The notes beneath the pieces are model-generated. The model was not told where the DNA came from. It did no database searches and saw nothing but the letters and a program-made list of their open reading frames with translations. This document shows, one piece after another, positions 17,292-24,345 of a DNA stretch of 54,616 bases. Position numbers and translations under genes: made by a program. How positions within the stretch are numbered: the first letter of the stretch is position 1; every line of letters begins with the position of its first letter. This DNA is from Candidatus Aminicenantes bacterium UBA2190. GTDB taxonomy: Bacteria; Acidobacteriota; Aminicenantia; UBA2199. Where the stretch lies: contig DCVK01000005.1 of the NCBI GenBank assembly GCA_002335385.1, forward strand, positions 1-54,616, in the 5' to 3' direction.

Positions 17292-17577
17292 GTGACGCGT
17301 AACGCGTGACGCGTGACGAGTAACAGTACTGGCGTAAGAACTTAAATTCCAAGCACCAAGCACCAAATTCCAAATAAATTCCAAGCTCCAAATTCCAATG
17401 ATCCAAACGAAAGCCCTTTCCAGTTTCTTATCTTCGTTTGGGTCAAAGTCCCCGCAAGGGGATTGGGTCATTGGAATTTGTTGCTTATTTGAGATTTGGA
17501 ATTTGTGCTTTGGAAATTAATTATTACTTGTCACGTGTCATCCCCTAGCGGGGACCTACGGGCGCGTTACGCGTTAG
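17292..17577 (+). repeat. Composite heptamer hairpin A1 (outer GTGACGC arms, inner AAATTCC arms)
   Basis: This fills the 363-base gap 17289-17651, where no gene was seen. The outer left arm 17292-17324 is made of 7-bp units GTGACGC/GTAACGC. The inner left arm, about 17343-17402, uses AAATTCC-like units, and the complementary right arm about 17467-17518 reads GGAATTT-like units. The outer right arm (17524-17577) is split by a small palindrome TCCCCTAGCGGGGA. A second one (TCCCCGCAAGGGGA) interrupts the inner right arm near 17449. The apex carries CCAAACGA...TCGTTTGG, which is shared with two other copies. Confidence 0.85.
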
Positions 17578-17601
17578 GTAAGTTCGAGTATCGGGCAGGG
17601 C

Positions 17602-17630
17602 TTGAAAAACCAAGCCCCAGGGCATAGAAT
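17602..17630 (+). promoter_or_regulatory. Putative housekeeping promoter of 17652 gene
   Basis: TTGAAA at 17602-17607 and TAGAAT at 17625-17630 are separated by 17 bases, 21 bases before the start codon. GGGAGG lies between them and the ATG. Confidence 0.65.
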
Positions 17631-17651
17631 CTACATCCAGGGAGGCATCCT

Positions 17652-17981
17652 ATGAAACAAGTACTGGTCCTGATACTGGTCGTCGCGGTGGGGTATTTCG
17701 CTTACCAGAAGTTCGTGGCCGGGGAGGGGAGCGAGGAGGTCAAGTCGGTGCAGGCACTGGCCGGCGAATTCGCCGACATCAAGCAGCAGATGGCCCAGGC
17801 CGAGCGCGCGGCCGGGGCGACGGGCATGGATATGACCAGCGATGCCGACAGTGCCATGGGGATGGCCGAACTCCTGCTGAAGAAGCTGCAGGAGCTGAAA
17901 GAGAGCCTGAGCGAGGAAAAAGCGCTGCAGGAGGCGGAGGAACTGGAGCGGGAGATCAAGGCCTTTCTTAATAGAGAGTAA
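17652..17981 (+). CDS. Small membrane-anchored helical protein, unknown function
   Basis: The 109-residue product starts with one hydrophobic segment (QVLVLILVVAVGYFAYQKFV, residues 3-22) that could be a signal anchor. Acidic, probably helical sequence follows, rich in Glu, Lys and Met, with a LLLKKLQELKESLSEEKALQEAEELEREI stretch that could form a coiled coil near the end. I do not recognise the family. It has its own promoter and GGGAGG binding site. The purine-rich hairpin B1 starts one base after the stop codon and could form the end of the transcript. Confidence 0.7.
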   Translation: MKQVLVLILVVAVGYFAYQKFVAGEGSEEVKSVQALAGEFADIKQQMAQAERAAGATGMDMTSDADSAMGMAELLLKKLQELKESLSEEKALQEAEELEREIKAFLNRE

Positions 17982-18133
17982 TCAAGGGAAGAGAGAGGGA
18001 AAGGCAGAGGGAAGAAAGAGAGAAGAGAGAGTGGGAAAGAACATTTCCCGAATTTTTCTCTGAAATTCCTCCAGCGGCTTTTCACTCTGTCTTCCCTTTG
18101 TATTCCCTCATTCTTCCCTCTCTCTTCCCTTGA
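17982..18133. repeat. Purine/pyrimidine hairpin B1 (GGGAAGA, about 11-bp period)
   Basis: Directly after the stop of the 17652 gene, 19 bases (17982-18000) are perfectly complementary to 18115-18133. Arms are built of GGGAAGA-type units with about 4 intervening bases, and TTCCCT-type units on the other side. The right arm ends 6 bases before the -35 box of the next gene. Confidence 0.85.
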
Positions 18134-18139
18134 GAGCTA

Positions 18140-18169
18140 TTGCATTTTATTTCTGAACAAAGGTACAAT
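18140..18169 (+). promoter_or_regulatory. Putative promoter of aldo/keto reductase gene
   Basis: TTGCAT at 18140-18145 and TACAAT at 18164-18169 have an 18-base spacer, 35 bases before the ATG. Hairpin B1 ends just upstream. Confidence 0.55.
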
Positions 18170-18204
18170 GTCTTCCGGTCAATGCCCCCGAACAAGGAGG
18201 AAAT

Positions 18205-19449
18205 ATGCAAAAAAAGAACAAAGGCTATAACAGAAGAGATTTTTTAGCTACGGTCGGCGGCGTGGCGGCGGCCGGACTCCTGGGAAAGGCGGGTCTGCCG
18301 TTGAATGCCCAGGATAATCCCGATCCAAAAAAGGATGCCAAAGAGGGCAAGCAACCCATCACCCGCGTGCTGGGCAGGACCGGCCTCCGCGTCCCCATCG
18401 TCTCCATGGGGGTGATGAACGCCGACAACCCGGCGCTGGTCAGGCGCTCGTTCGAGATGGGCATCCGCCACTTCGACACCGCCTGGGGCTACCAGAAGGG
18501 GCGCAACGAGGAGATGGTCGGCAGCGTCTTAAAGGAGCTGAAGGCGCGTGACCAGGTCGTCATCGCCACCAAGGTTCCGCCGGGCCGGCCGGAAATGATG
18601 GACCAGATGGGCGACAGGCTGGTCGAGGAGGAGTTCCTGGCCCGCTTCGACCAGTCGCTGGCGCGGCTGCAGACCGACCACGTGGAGATCCTCTACGTTC
18701 ACAATATCAGCGACCCCAGGATGCTCAAGCGCCCGGGGATCGTTTCGGCCGTCGAGAAGCTGAAGAAAGCGAAAAAAGCCCACTTTGTCGGTTTTTCGAC
18801 CCACACGAATATGGCCGAATGCATCGAGGCGGCCGTGCCGCTGGACCGTTTCGACGTCATCCTCACCTCGGTCAACTATTCCATGGCCGACGACACGGCG
18901 CTGCTGGACGCCATGGCCAGGGCGGCCAAGGCCGGCATCGGTGTCGTGGCCATGAAGACGCAGTGCAAGCAGGCCTGGTCCAAGGAGAGCGGCGCTGCCG
19001 GTCCCGAATACCATGAGGGGAGCGTCTGGCACGCCGCGCTGCTCAAGTGGGCGCTGCGCCTGGAATCGGTCGCCACGGCCATCCCCGGCTACACGACCTT
19101 CCAGCAGCTGGAGACCGACTGGCCCGTGGCTTTCAACCTGGATTACTCGGCCGAGGAAGCAAAGTTCCTCGCCGATCCGGGCGTGAAGCTTGCACTGGCC
19201 GGCGTCTGCCGCCAATGCGGCGGCTGTGCCGGGACCTGCCCGCAGGGCGTGGACGTCCCGGCGCTGGTCCGTGCCCACATGTACGCCGCCGACTACGGCA
19301 ATTTCCCTGAGATGCGCCGCGCCCTGGACGAGATACCGGCGGGGCATGGGCTGCCAATCTGCGCCGGTTGCCGCGAATGCACGGCCGTTTGCGTGCGCCA
19401 CGTGCAGGTGGCCCGCCGCCTGGAGGAGTTGAAGGCTATTTTCGCCTGA
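18205..19449 (+). CDS. Tat-exported aldo/keto reductase with C-terminal [4Fe-4S] motifs
   Basis: The 414 residues start with a twin-arginine signal (NRRDFLATVGGVAAAGLLG). The aldo/keto reductase barrel follows, with HFDTAWGYQKGRNEEMVG (Asp and Tyr of the catalytic tetrad), VIATKVPPG (Lys) and LYVHNISDP (His). The carboxyl end holds two cysteine clusters: CRQCGGCAGTCP near residue 333 and CAGCRECTAVC near residue 388, both CX2CX2CX3C, like ferredoxin sites. Such proteins are probably periplasmic oxidoreductases fed by Fe-S electron transfer; the substrate cannot be told. An AAGGAGGAAAT site precedes the ATG. The 3' end overlaps convergent mtnA by 14 bases. Confidence 0.88.
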   Translation: MQKKNKGYNRRDFLATVGGVAAAGLLGKAGLPLNAQDNPDPKKDAKEGKQPITRVLGRTGLRVPIVSMGVMNADNPALVRRSFEMGIRHFDTAWGYQKGRNEEMVGSVLKELKARDQVVIATKVPPGRPEMMDQMGDRLVEEEFLARFDQSLARLQTDHVEILYVHNISDPRMLKRPGIVSAVEKLKKAKKAHFVGFSTHTNMAECIEAAVPLDRFDVILTSVNYSMADDTALLDAMARAAKAGIGVVAMKTQCKQAWSKESGAAGPEYHEGSVWHAALLKWALRLESVATAIPGYTTFQQLETDWPVAFNLDYSAEEAKFLADPGVKLALAGVCRQCGGCAGTCPQGVDVPALVRAHMYAADYGNFPEMRRALDEIPAGHGLPICAGCRECTAVCVRHVQVARRLEELKAIFA

Positions 19450-20491
19450 GTCCCTGCAGGGAGGCGATGGCCTCGCCGAAGGGGGGATGGAGAACATTCT
19501 CCTCGGTGATGATGGCCGTGATCAGCCCGGCGGGGGTTACGTCGAAAGCGGGGTTGTAGACGATGGTCCCCGGCCGCGCGGTAGCCAGACCCCTGAAATT
19601 CAACACTTCCGCCCCGTCGCGCTCCTCGATGGGGATGCCGGCGCCGTCGGCGGTGGCGAGGTCGATGGTGGAGAGCGGGGCGGCGACGTAAAAGGGGATG
19701 CCATGATACCTGGCCAGCACGGCCAGGGAATAGGTGCCGATCTTGTTGGCCGTGTCGCCATTGGCGGCGATGCGGTCGGCGCCGACGATCACCGCCTGGA
19801 CCATCCTTTTCTGCATGACGTGACCGGCCATGCTGTCGGTGATCAGGGTGACGGGGATGCCGTCTTCCTGGAGCTCCCAGACGGTCAGCCGCGCTCCCTG
19901 CAGGTACGGCCGGGTCTCGCCGGCGATGACCTGGACCTTCATGCCGGCCTCGACGGCGGCGCGCACCACCCCCAGCGCCGTGCCGTAGCCGGCAGTGGCC
20001 AGGGCGCCGGCGTTGCAATGGGTGAGGATCGTGTCGCCGTCCCGGAGCAGCGTGCTGCCGTTGCGGCCGATGACGCGGTTGATCTCATAATCCTCCCGGT
20101 CCAGCGCCTCGGCCGCTGCAAGCAGTTCACGGCGCAGGCGCGGGTAGTCTCCCTGGTGCTGCTCGAACACCGCCTGCATGCGCGCCGCCGCCCAGAACAG
20201 GTTGACGGCGGTGGGCCGGGTCGAGGTGATGGCGGTGACGATCTCCCTGAAGCGCTCCTGCAGGAAGCCCGTCCGGCCCGGTTCCGGCCGCCCTGCCATC
20301 TCCGCCACGCCCAGGGCGATGCCGTAGGCGGCGGCGATGCCGATGGCCGGGGCGCCGCGGATGACCATGTCCCTGATGCTGCGGGCGACCTCCAGGTGGC
20401 TGCGCAGGGTGAGGAATTTTTTTTCGGCGGGCAGCAGGCGCTGATCGAGCATGACCACCGTTCCATCCTTCCATTCAATGACGGGATACAT
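19436..20491 (-). CDS. mtnA: S-methyl-5-thioribose-1-phosphate isomerase
   Basis: Methionine-salvage enzyme converting methylthioribose-1-phosphate to methylthioribulose-1-phosphate. The start at 20491, behind AAGGAGAAAACCC, gives 351 residues. MVIRGAPAIGIAAAYG near residues 42-57 and ILTHCNAGALATAGYGTALGV, with catalytic Cys159, are conserved. VIVGADRIAANGDTANKIGT carries catalytic Asp239. Length is normal for the family. No other salvage genes are nearby. The initiation factor eIF2B-like paralogues share the fold, but these catalytic residues point to MtnA. Confidence 0.94.
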   Translation of the reverse strand: MYPVIEWKDGTVVMLDQRLLPAEKKFLTLRSHLEVARSIRDMVIRGAPAIGIAAAYGIALGVAEMAGRPEPGRTGFLQERFREIVTAITSTRPTAVNLFWAAARMQAVFEQHQGDYPRLRRELLAAAEALDREDYEINRVIGRNGSTLLRDGDTILTHCNAGALATAGYGTALGVVRAAVEAGMKVQVIAGETRPYLQGARLTVWELQEDGIPVTLITDSMAGHVMQKRMVQAVIVGADRIAANGDTANKIGTYSLAVLARYHGIPFYVAAPLSTIDLATADGAGIPIEERDGAEVLNFRGLATARPGTIVYNPAFDVTPAGLITAIITEENVLHPPFGEAIASLQGLRRK

Positions 20492-20522
20492 CGGGTTTTC
20501 TCCTTGGTTATCGGGCGTCAGT

Positions 20523-20551
20523 ATTATATTGAATACGGGATGAAGTGACAA
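20523..20551 (-). promoter_or_regulatory. Putative promoter of mtnA
   Basis: On the minus strand, TTGTCA (20551-20546) and TATAAT (20528-20523) are separated by 17 bases. The predicted leader is only about 25 nt, leaving no room for a riboswitch. The -35 box touches hairpin B2. Confidence 0.7.
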
Positions 20552-20680
20552 GGGAATAATAAGGGAAGAGAGAGGGCAGAATGTGGGAAGAAAAAGGGAA
20601 GAGAGAGTGGGAGCCGCCCATTCTGAAACTCTTTCCCACTTTGTCCTCCCTCTGTCTTCCCTCGCTCTTCCCTGTTTTTT
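20551..20680. repeat. Purine/pyrimidine hairpin B2 (GGGAAGA units)
   Basis: The left arm 20551-20612 holds GGGAAGA-like units; the right arm 20630-20674 holds CTTCCCT units spaced by 4 bases (CTGT, CGCT). The loop region CCCATTCTGAAACTCTTTCCCAC is the same as in B3. A run of T follows the right arm (20675-20680). It lies between divergent genes and directly abuts the mtnA -35 box. Confidence 0.85.
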
Positions 20681-20839
20681 GCCCTTGCCCTTGTTTTTTA
20701 CCCTGCTTTATGGTACTTTAATAAAGTCAATTTCAACATGGAAAATCCATTCCACCATGAAAAGCGTTGGCTTGGCATACCAATCAGATAAATCTTACCG
20801 TCTAATCGACTGTGAGTGCAACAAGCAAGGGAGGATCGC

Positions 20840-22030
20840 ATGAGAACAATACGAACGATCGCGTTGATCATCGCTTTGGCCGCCGCCTGCTCCTGGGCCC
20901 AGAACCTGGAGAATGCCGGCATCGATTACACCACTGCGCTGCAGAAGAAGCCGGGCAGCGAGAGGATCGCCGCTTTCGAGGCCTATATAAAGAATTATCC
21001 CGATCCGGCGAAGAACGTCTTCTCCAAGCTGGCCTATTACTGGCTGACGGTGGACAACTACAACACGAAAAACTACGACAAGGCCATCCGCAACGGCGAA
21101 AAGGCCGTACAGCTGGGAGGCATGGAGGCCAAGCTGGAGGCCGGCGTCTACCTGATCCTGGGCAGCTCCTACGGAGCGAGCAACCAGAAGGAAAAGGCGC
21201 TGACCTGGGCCGAGAAGGCCGCCGCGTTCGCCCAGAAGCACGGCATCGGCGATATCGCCAAGCAGGCCAACGCCCTGAAGAACGAGCTGAGTGGCGCCCC
21301 CAGGAAGCCGGCCAAGCCGCTGACCAGCCTGGAGAAGATCGGCCAGCTGTACCAGGCCCAGAAATACAACGACGCCATTGCCATGTACAACTCCTTCGCT
21401 GCCGGCGACAAGAACGACGAGAAGATATTCGAGATCTATGCCCGCAGCCTGATGAAGGCCGGCAAGCTGGACGCCGCCCTCAATGAGTTCAGCGAAGTGT
21501 ACGCCAAGAGCAAGAAAGCGATCAACGCCGAGCGCCTGGGCAACATCTACCTGGCCAAGGCCGAGAGGGATAAGAAGTTCCTGGACAATGCCGTCGCCTT
21601 CCAGCTCGAGGCCGGGCTGCTGTACGGCAAGGAGAACAACTCCAAACGCCGCGAGGCCCTGCTGACCAACGCCAAGTACTGGCTCTACGAAAAATACGGC
21701 TACAACGCCAAGATCAAGAAATACAACGCCTCGGTCAAGCCGGTCCAGGCCGCCCCCAGCAACGAGAAGGAGATCAGACGCCTGCAGTTCGAGTACGACA
21801 AACTGGACCGCGACCTGCAGCGCAAGTACGTCGACATCGAGATGCCCGGATACGAGCAGGACAAGCTGGACGCCATCCAGGCGGAGATCACGAAGTTGAA
21901 GAAGGGCGCCAGCACTCCGGCCAACGACCCCAACGCCGCCCTGGCCCAGGAACTGGAGATGGAGAAAGTGCGCATCGAGGCCGAGTTCAATTCGCTGAGC
22001 GCCCAAGCCAGGAAGAGGCTGGGGCTGTAA
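20840..22030 (+). CDS. Secreted TPR-like helical repeat protein, unknown role
   Basis: The ATG at 20840 after AAGGGAGG gives 396 residues with a signal peptide (residues 1-20, ending ACSWA). The mature part shows tetratricopeptide-like helices: YYWLTVDNYNTKNYDKAIRNGEKAVQLGG, YLILGSSYGASNQKEKALTWAEKAAAFAQ, and IGQLYQAQKYNDAIAMYNSFAAGD with YARSLMKAGKLDAALNEFSEVY. A lysine-rich coiled segment ends the protein. It is probably a periplasmic scaffold; no enzyme motif was seen. An earlier in-frame ATG at 20816 would spoil the signal peptide. Confidence 0.8.
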   Translation: MRTIRTIALIIALAAACSWAQNLENAGIDYTTALQKKPGSERIAAFEAYIKNYPDPAKNVFSKLAYYWLTVDNYNTKNYDKAIRNGEKAVQLGGMEAKLEAGVYLILGSSYGASNQKEKALTWAEKAAAFAQKHGIGDIAKQANALKNELSGAPRKPAKPLTSLEKIGQLYQAQKYNDAIAMYNSFAAGDKNDEKIFEIYARSLMKAGKLDAALNEFSEVYAKSKKAINAERLGNIYLAKAERDKKFLDNAVAFQLEAGLLYGKENNSKRREALLTNAKYWLYEKYGYNAKIKKYNASVKPVQAAPSNEKEIRRLQFEYDKLDRDLQRKYVDIEMPGYEQDKLDAIQAEITKLKKGASTPANDPNAALAQELEMEKVRIEAEFNSLSAQARKRLGL

Positions 22031-22044
22031 AACATAAGAACAGG

Positions 22045-22203
22045 GTTCGACGTTCGAAGTTCGAGGTTCGAAGTTTAAGAAAACAGCCGGTTATTTTGCA
22101 CGATTAAAAAGGAAGAAAAGTTTCCGTGCTTTTTCTTCTGTTATTTCGGATTTCGCATGAACGTCTTTTTTCAACATCGAACATCGAACGTCGAACTTCG
22201 AAC
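22045..22203. repeat. Heptamer hairpin C1 (GTTCGAN units)
   Basis: Four tandem heptads GTTCGAC/A/G/A (22045-22072) face four complementary heptads at 22176-22203, varying only in the seventh base. The element occupies the 193-base gap between two convergent gene ends. Nothing gene-like lies in the loop. Confidence 0.85.
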
Positions 22204-22223
22204 AGCAAAGTTCTATGCTTGAT

Positions 22224-22673
22224 TCATTCCTGGACCAGTGAAATATTCAGTTGATTGACATTGATCCTGCTCAGGCTCAGGAATGCCTTGAAGTGGAAAT
22301 AAAACAGCACGAACAAGCCGTAGAAAACGACGTTGGGGCCGGGCAGCACGGCCACGAAGGCGGTGAAGGGCAGAATCAGCATTTCCAGGATGACATAGAA
22401 CAGGCGCCGCAGGCGCTTGCGCCGCATCCAGGCTCTGATGTACTCCCGGGCATCGGCTTCGGTCATGTTGCCGGCGCGCACCTCGATGAGGTATTCAGGC
22501 AGGTGACCCAGCAGCCGTTGCAGCGACAGGTAGCGCATGATGCCCGGCGCATATTGCTTGAGAACAGCAATGCCCTTGTTCACCAGCTTGTGGCTCGAGG
22601 TTAATTCGGGATAATCCAGCAGGCGGAGCATGCGGCCGGGGACGGGCGAAATTTCGATCGTAACTCTGTCCAT
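22224..22673 (-). CDS. Small membrane protein, possibly Mit_KHE1-like (K+/H+ exchange-related)
   Basis: From the ATG at 22673 the product has 149 residues (MDRVTIEISPVPGRMLRLLDYPEL). After a basic region (AWMRRKRLRRLF) there is a hydrophobic hairpin, about residues 97-134: VILEMLILPFTAFVAVLPGPNVVFYGLFVLFYFHFKAFL. The PGPNVVFY turn between two membrane segments recalls the mitochondrial K+/H+-exchange-related family, but this is from memory of the pattern only. A TATAAT box ends 10 bases before this ATG, so the message may be nearly leaderless. Confidence 0.55.
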   Translation of the reverse strand: MDRVTIEISPVPGRMLRLLDYPELTSSHKLVNKGIAVLKQYAPGIMRYLSLQRLLGHLPEYLIEVRAGNMTEADAREYIRAWMRRKRLRRLFYVILEMLILPFTAFVAVLPGPNVVFYGLFVLFYFHFKAFLSLSRINVNQLNISLVQE

Positions 22674-22682
22674 GCGCAGCAG

Positions 22683-22710
22683 ATTATAGCGAAATGGCTG
22701 AATAAAGCAA
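22683..22710 (-). promoter_or_regulatory. Putative promoter of 22224-22673 gene
   Basis: On the minus strand, TTGCTT (22710-22705) and TATAAT (22688-22683) have a 16-base spacer. Transcription would begin within a few bases of the ATG at 22673. Confidence 0.6.
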
Positions 22711-22755
22711 CCGGACTCGGGGTACGACAACTGGAAGGAAAATCGTCAATAGTAA

Positions 22756-22975
22756 GACTTAAATTCCAAATCACAAATTCCAAATCCCAAACAAGCACCA
22801 AATTCCAATTACCAAATGACCAAAACGAAGAAAAGAATCCTCAGGGCTTTCGTTTTGGAAATTGGAATTTGGAGCTTGGAATTTATTTGGAATTTGGTGC
22901 TTGGGATTTGGAATTTAAAGTCTTCCTATTGCAGCTCCTCTTTTCGTCAACCGTAAACCGTCCACCGTAAACCGG
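22756..22975. repeat. Composite heptamer hairpin A2
   Basis: This explains the 318-base gap 22674-22991. GACTTAAATTCC at 22756 pairs with the end near 22922 (GGAATTTAAAGTC). Both arms are made of AAATTCC-like heptads with the apex CCAAAACGAA...TTTCGTTTTGG. A right-hand outer arm of CCGTNNN heptads follows at 22951-22975 without a visible left partner. Confidence 0.87.
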
Positions 22976-22991
22976 TTCCTTTGTCTTCGGG

Positions 22992-23462
22992 CTATTTCTT
23001 CCAGCCACGGGCAATGAGGAACACGCCGAATACGATCAGCACCGAGGGCCAGAAGAAATCACGCACATAGTAGCGGATCTGATGGTAAAAAGGGCTGAAG
23101 AAAGGCAGGTTATGCATCAGGAACAGGCCGCCGATGATGATCAGCAGGATGCCGATGAAGAGGGGGATGGAGTCGTTGGCGGTTGAACGCGGTGCGGCGC
23201 TGGCCGGTGAAGCCGACTCCGGCGCGGAGGCCGTTCCCGCGGGCGCCGACAGGTTCTGCGCCGGGACTGCGGACGCTTCCAGCGGCTCGTAGGGGATGAT
23301 GATCAGGGCGATGATATAGGCCAGGACGGCCGAGCCGCCCACGAAGAACAGGGCGACGGCGATCAGGCGGACGATGACCGGGTCGATATCGAAGTATTCG
23401 GCGATGCCGCCGCAGACGCCGCCCAGCATGCGGTTCTTCCGGCTTCTGTACAGTCGTTTCAT
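22992..23462 (-). CDS. PspC-domain membrane protein
   Basis: The ATG at 23462 after AAGGAGGTCAC gives 156 residues. The PspC domain occupies about residues 1-60: MKRLYRSRKNRMLGGVCGGIAEYFDIDPVIVRLIAVALFFVGGSAVLAYIIALIIIP, with the characteristic GGVCGGIAEYF motif and one membrane segment. A Ser/Ala/Pro-rich linker follows, then two further hydrophobic segments (SIPLFIGILLIIIGGLFLMHNLPFF and FFWPSVLIVFGVFLIARGW). PspC proteins take part in phage-shock envelope stress responses; no pspA or pspB was seen nearby. Confidence 0.9.
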   Translation of the reverse strand: MKRLYRSRKNRMLGGVCGGIAEYFDIDPVIVRLIAVALFFVGGSAVLAYIIALIIIPYEPLEASAVPAQNLSAPAGTASAPESASPASAAPRSTANDSIPLFIGILLIIIGGLFLMHNLPFFSPFYHQIRYYVRDFFWPSVLIVFGVFLIARGWKK

Positions 23463-23529
23463 GTGACCTCCTTGTGGCACCATGCCCTTCAGATGCTATA
23501 AACGCAGAAATCGCTGATAAAGTTCAGAA

Positions 23530-23645
23530 AAGGGAAGAATGAGGGAAGAAAAAGGGAAGAGAGAGTGGGAAAAGCCCATTCTGAAACTCTTTCCCACTTT
23601 GTTTTCCCTCACTCTTCCCTCTGCCTTTCCCTTGTTCTTCCCTTA
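23530..23645. repeat. Purine/pyrimidine hairpin B3 (GGGAAGA units)
   Basis: Three GGGAAGA units at 11-bp spacing (23532, 23543, 23554) form the left arm. CTCTTTCCCAC through CTTCCCTT form the right arm to 23645. The apex CCCATTCTGAAACTCTTTCCCACTTTG is shared with B2. The element sits between divergent genes and ends 6 bases before the lexA -35 box. Confidence 0.85.
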
Positions 23646-23651
23646 TTCCGG

Positions 23652-23680
23652 TTGACAAGACAGGAAAAGCATATTACTAT
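23652..23680 (+). promoter_or_regulatory. Promoter of the lexA operon
   Basis: TTGACA at 23652-23657 and TACTAT at 23675-23680 are separated by 17 bases, 26 bases before the lexA ATG. The -35 is a perfect consensus. The candidate LexA site lies just downstream of the expected start point. Confidence 0.75.
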
Positions 23681-23689
23681 TCAAATGGC

Positions 23690-23704
23690 GAACAGGAGGC
23701 GAAC
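23690..23704 (+). promoter_or_regulatory. Candidate LexA operator GAAC-N7-GAAC overlapping the RBS
   Basis: The direct repeat GAAC AGGAGGC GAAC (on the other strand GTTC-N7-GTTC) starts 10 bases after the -10 box and ends 2 bases before the lexA ATG. It contains the AGGAGG ribosome binding site. The same architecture is the established LexA box of alphaproteobacteria. Assignment here is inference from the match and position; only one copy was noticed. Confidence 0.5.
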
Positions 23705-23706
23705 AA

Positions 23707-24345
23707 ATGGTGACCCGAAAGCAAAAGCTCATTTTGGACAAGATCCGGGAATTCTGCCGGCGCAACGGCTATTTCCCCACCGTGCGCGAGATCGCCGCTG
23801 CCGCCGGCATCTCCTCGCCGGCCACCGTCCAGGCCTATCTCAACCGCCTGCTGCGCCGCGGGGCGCTGCGCCGGCAGGGGCGCTCCTGGGAGCTGGCGGA
23901 CCCACCGGATCGCCGTCCCCTTGTGGGACTGGCCGGCGATACTGCCGGCATGCCGCCGGGTGACAGGCGCCTGGTCGTGCCGCTGGTGGGCATGGTGCCG
24001 GCCGGCCCGGCGCTGGAGATGTTCGCCGAGCTGGGCGACGAGGTCGTACTGCCCGATTGGCTGGCCGAGAAGGGCGGCGACGTCGTCGCCTTCCGCGTCC
24101 AGGGGCAGAGCATGAAGGACGCCTACATCCAGGACGGCGACCTGGTCCTGATCCGCCGCAGCGAGAAGGCCGACCCCGGCCAGATGGTGGTGGCCCGGCT
24201 CGCCGACGGCTCGATCACCCTCAAGCGCCTGAAGCGCGACCGCGACGCCTATGTCCTGGTCCCGGAAAATCCCGAATACGCCCCCATCACCGCCCCCTTC
24301 CAGCTGGTGGGCAGGGTGGTGGGCGTCATGCGCAAGTACCGGTGA
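23707..24345 (+). CDS. lexA: LexA repressor
   Basis: SOS repressor that self-cleaves when RecA filaments form. The 212 residues comprise an amino winged-helix (about 1-62, PTVREIAAAAGISSPATVQAYLNRLLRRGAL), a hinge and a peptidase S24 domain. The cleavage site is Ala99-Gly100 in VGMVPAGPA; the catalytic serine is Ser135 in VQGQSMKDAYIQDGD and the lysine is Lys173 in SITLKRLKR. The hinge residues about 64-76 (DPPDRRPLVGLAG) are encoded by a 36-bp palindromic repeat also found in the polymerase gene downstream. The stop overlaps the next GTG by 4 bases. Confidence 0.95.
   Translation: MVTRKQKLILDKIREFCRRNGYFPTVREIAAAAGISSPATVQAYLNRLLRRGALRRQGRSWELADPPDRRPLVGLAGDTAGMPPGDRRLVVPLVGMVPAGPALEMFAELGDEVVLPDWLAEKGGDVVAFRVQGQSMKDAYIQDGDLVLIRRSEKADPGQMVVARLADGSITLKRLKRDRDAYVLVPENPEYAPITAPFQLVGRVVGVMRKYR
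23895..23930 (+). repeat. 36-bp palindromic unit inside lexA hinge
   Basis: The unit GGCGGACCCACCGGATCGCC plus GTCCCCTTGTGGGACT matches the units at 27532-27639 with one clear mismatch. It contains the inverted repeat GTCCCC...GGGAC and is read here as ADPPDRRPLVGL, a different frame from the downstream copies. Confidence 0.9.

Noticed and set aside
20492..20522. Riboswitch upstream of mtnA
   Set aside because: The promoter leaves a leader of about 25 nt, too short for a SAM-type riboswitch.
19487..20548. 353-residue + strand frame opposite mtnA
   Set aside because: Antisense shadow of a clearly identified gene, with composition typical of a reversed GC-rich sequence.
22045..22073. GTTCGAN repeats considered as LexA boxes
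   Set aside because: GTTC copies recur every 7 bases (N3 or N10 between them), not with N7 as in the lexA upstream site.
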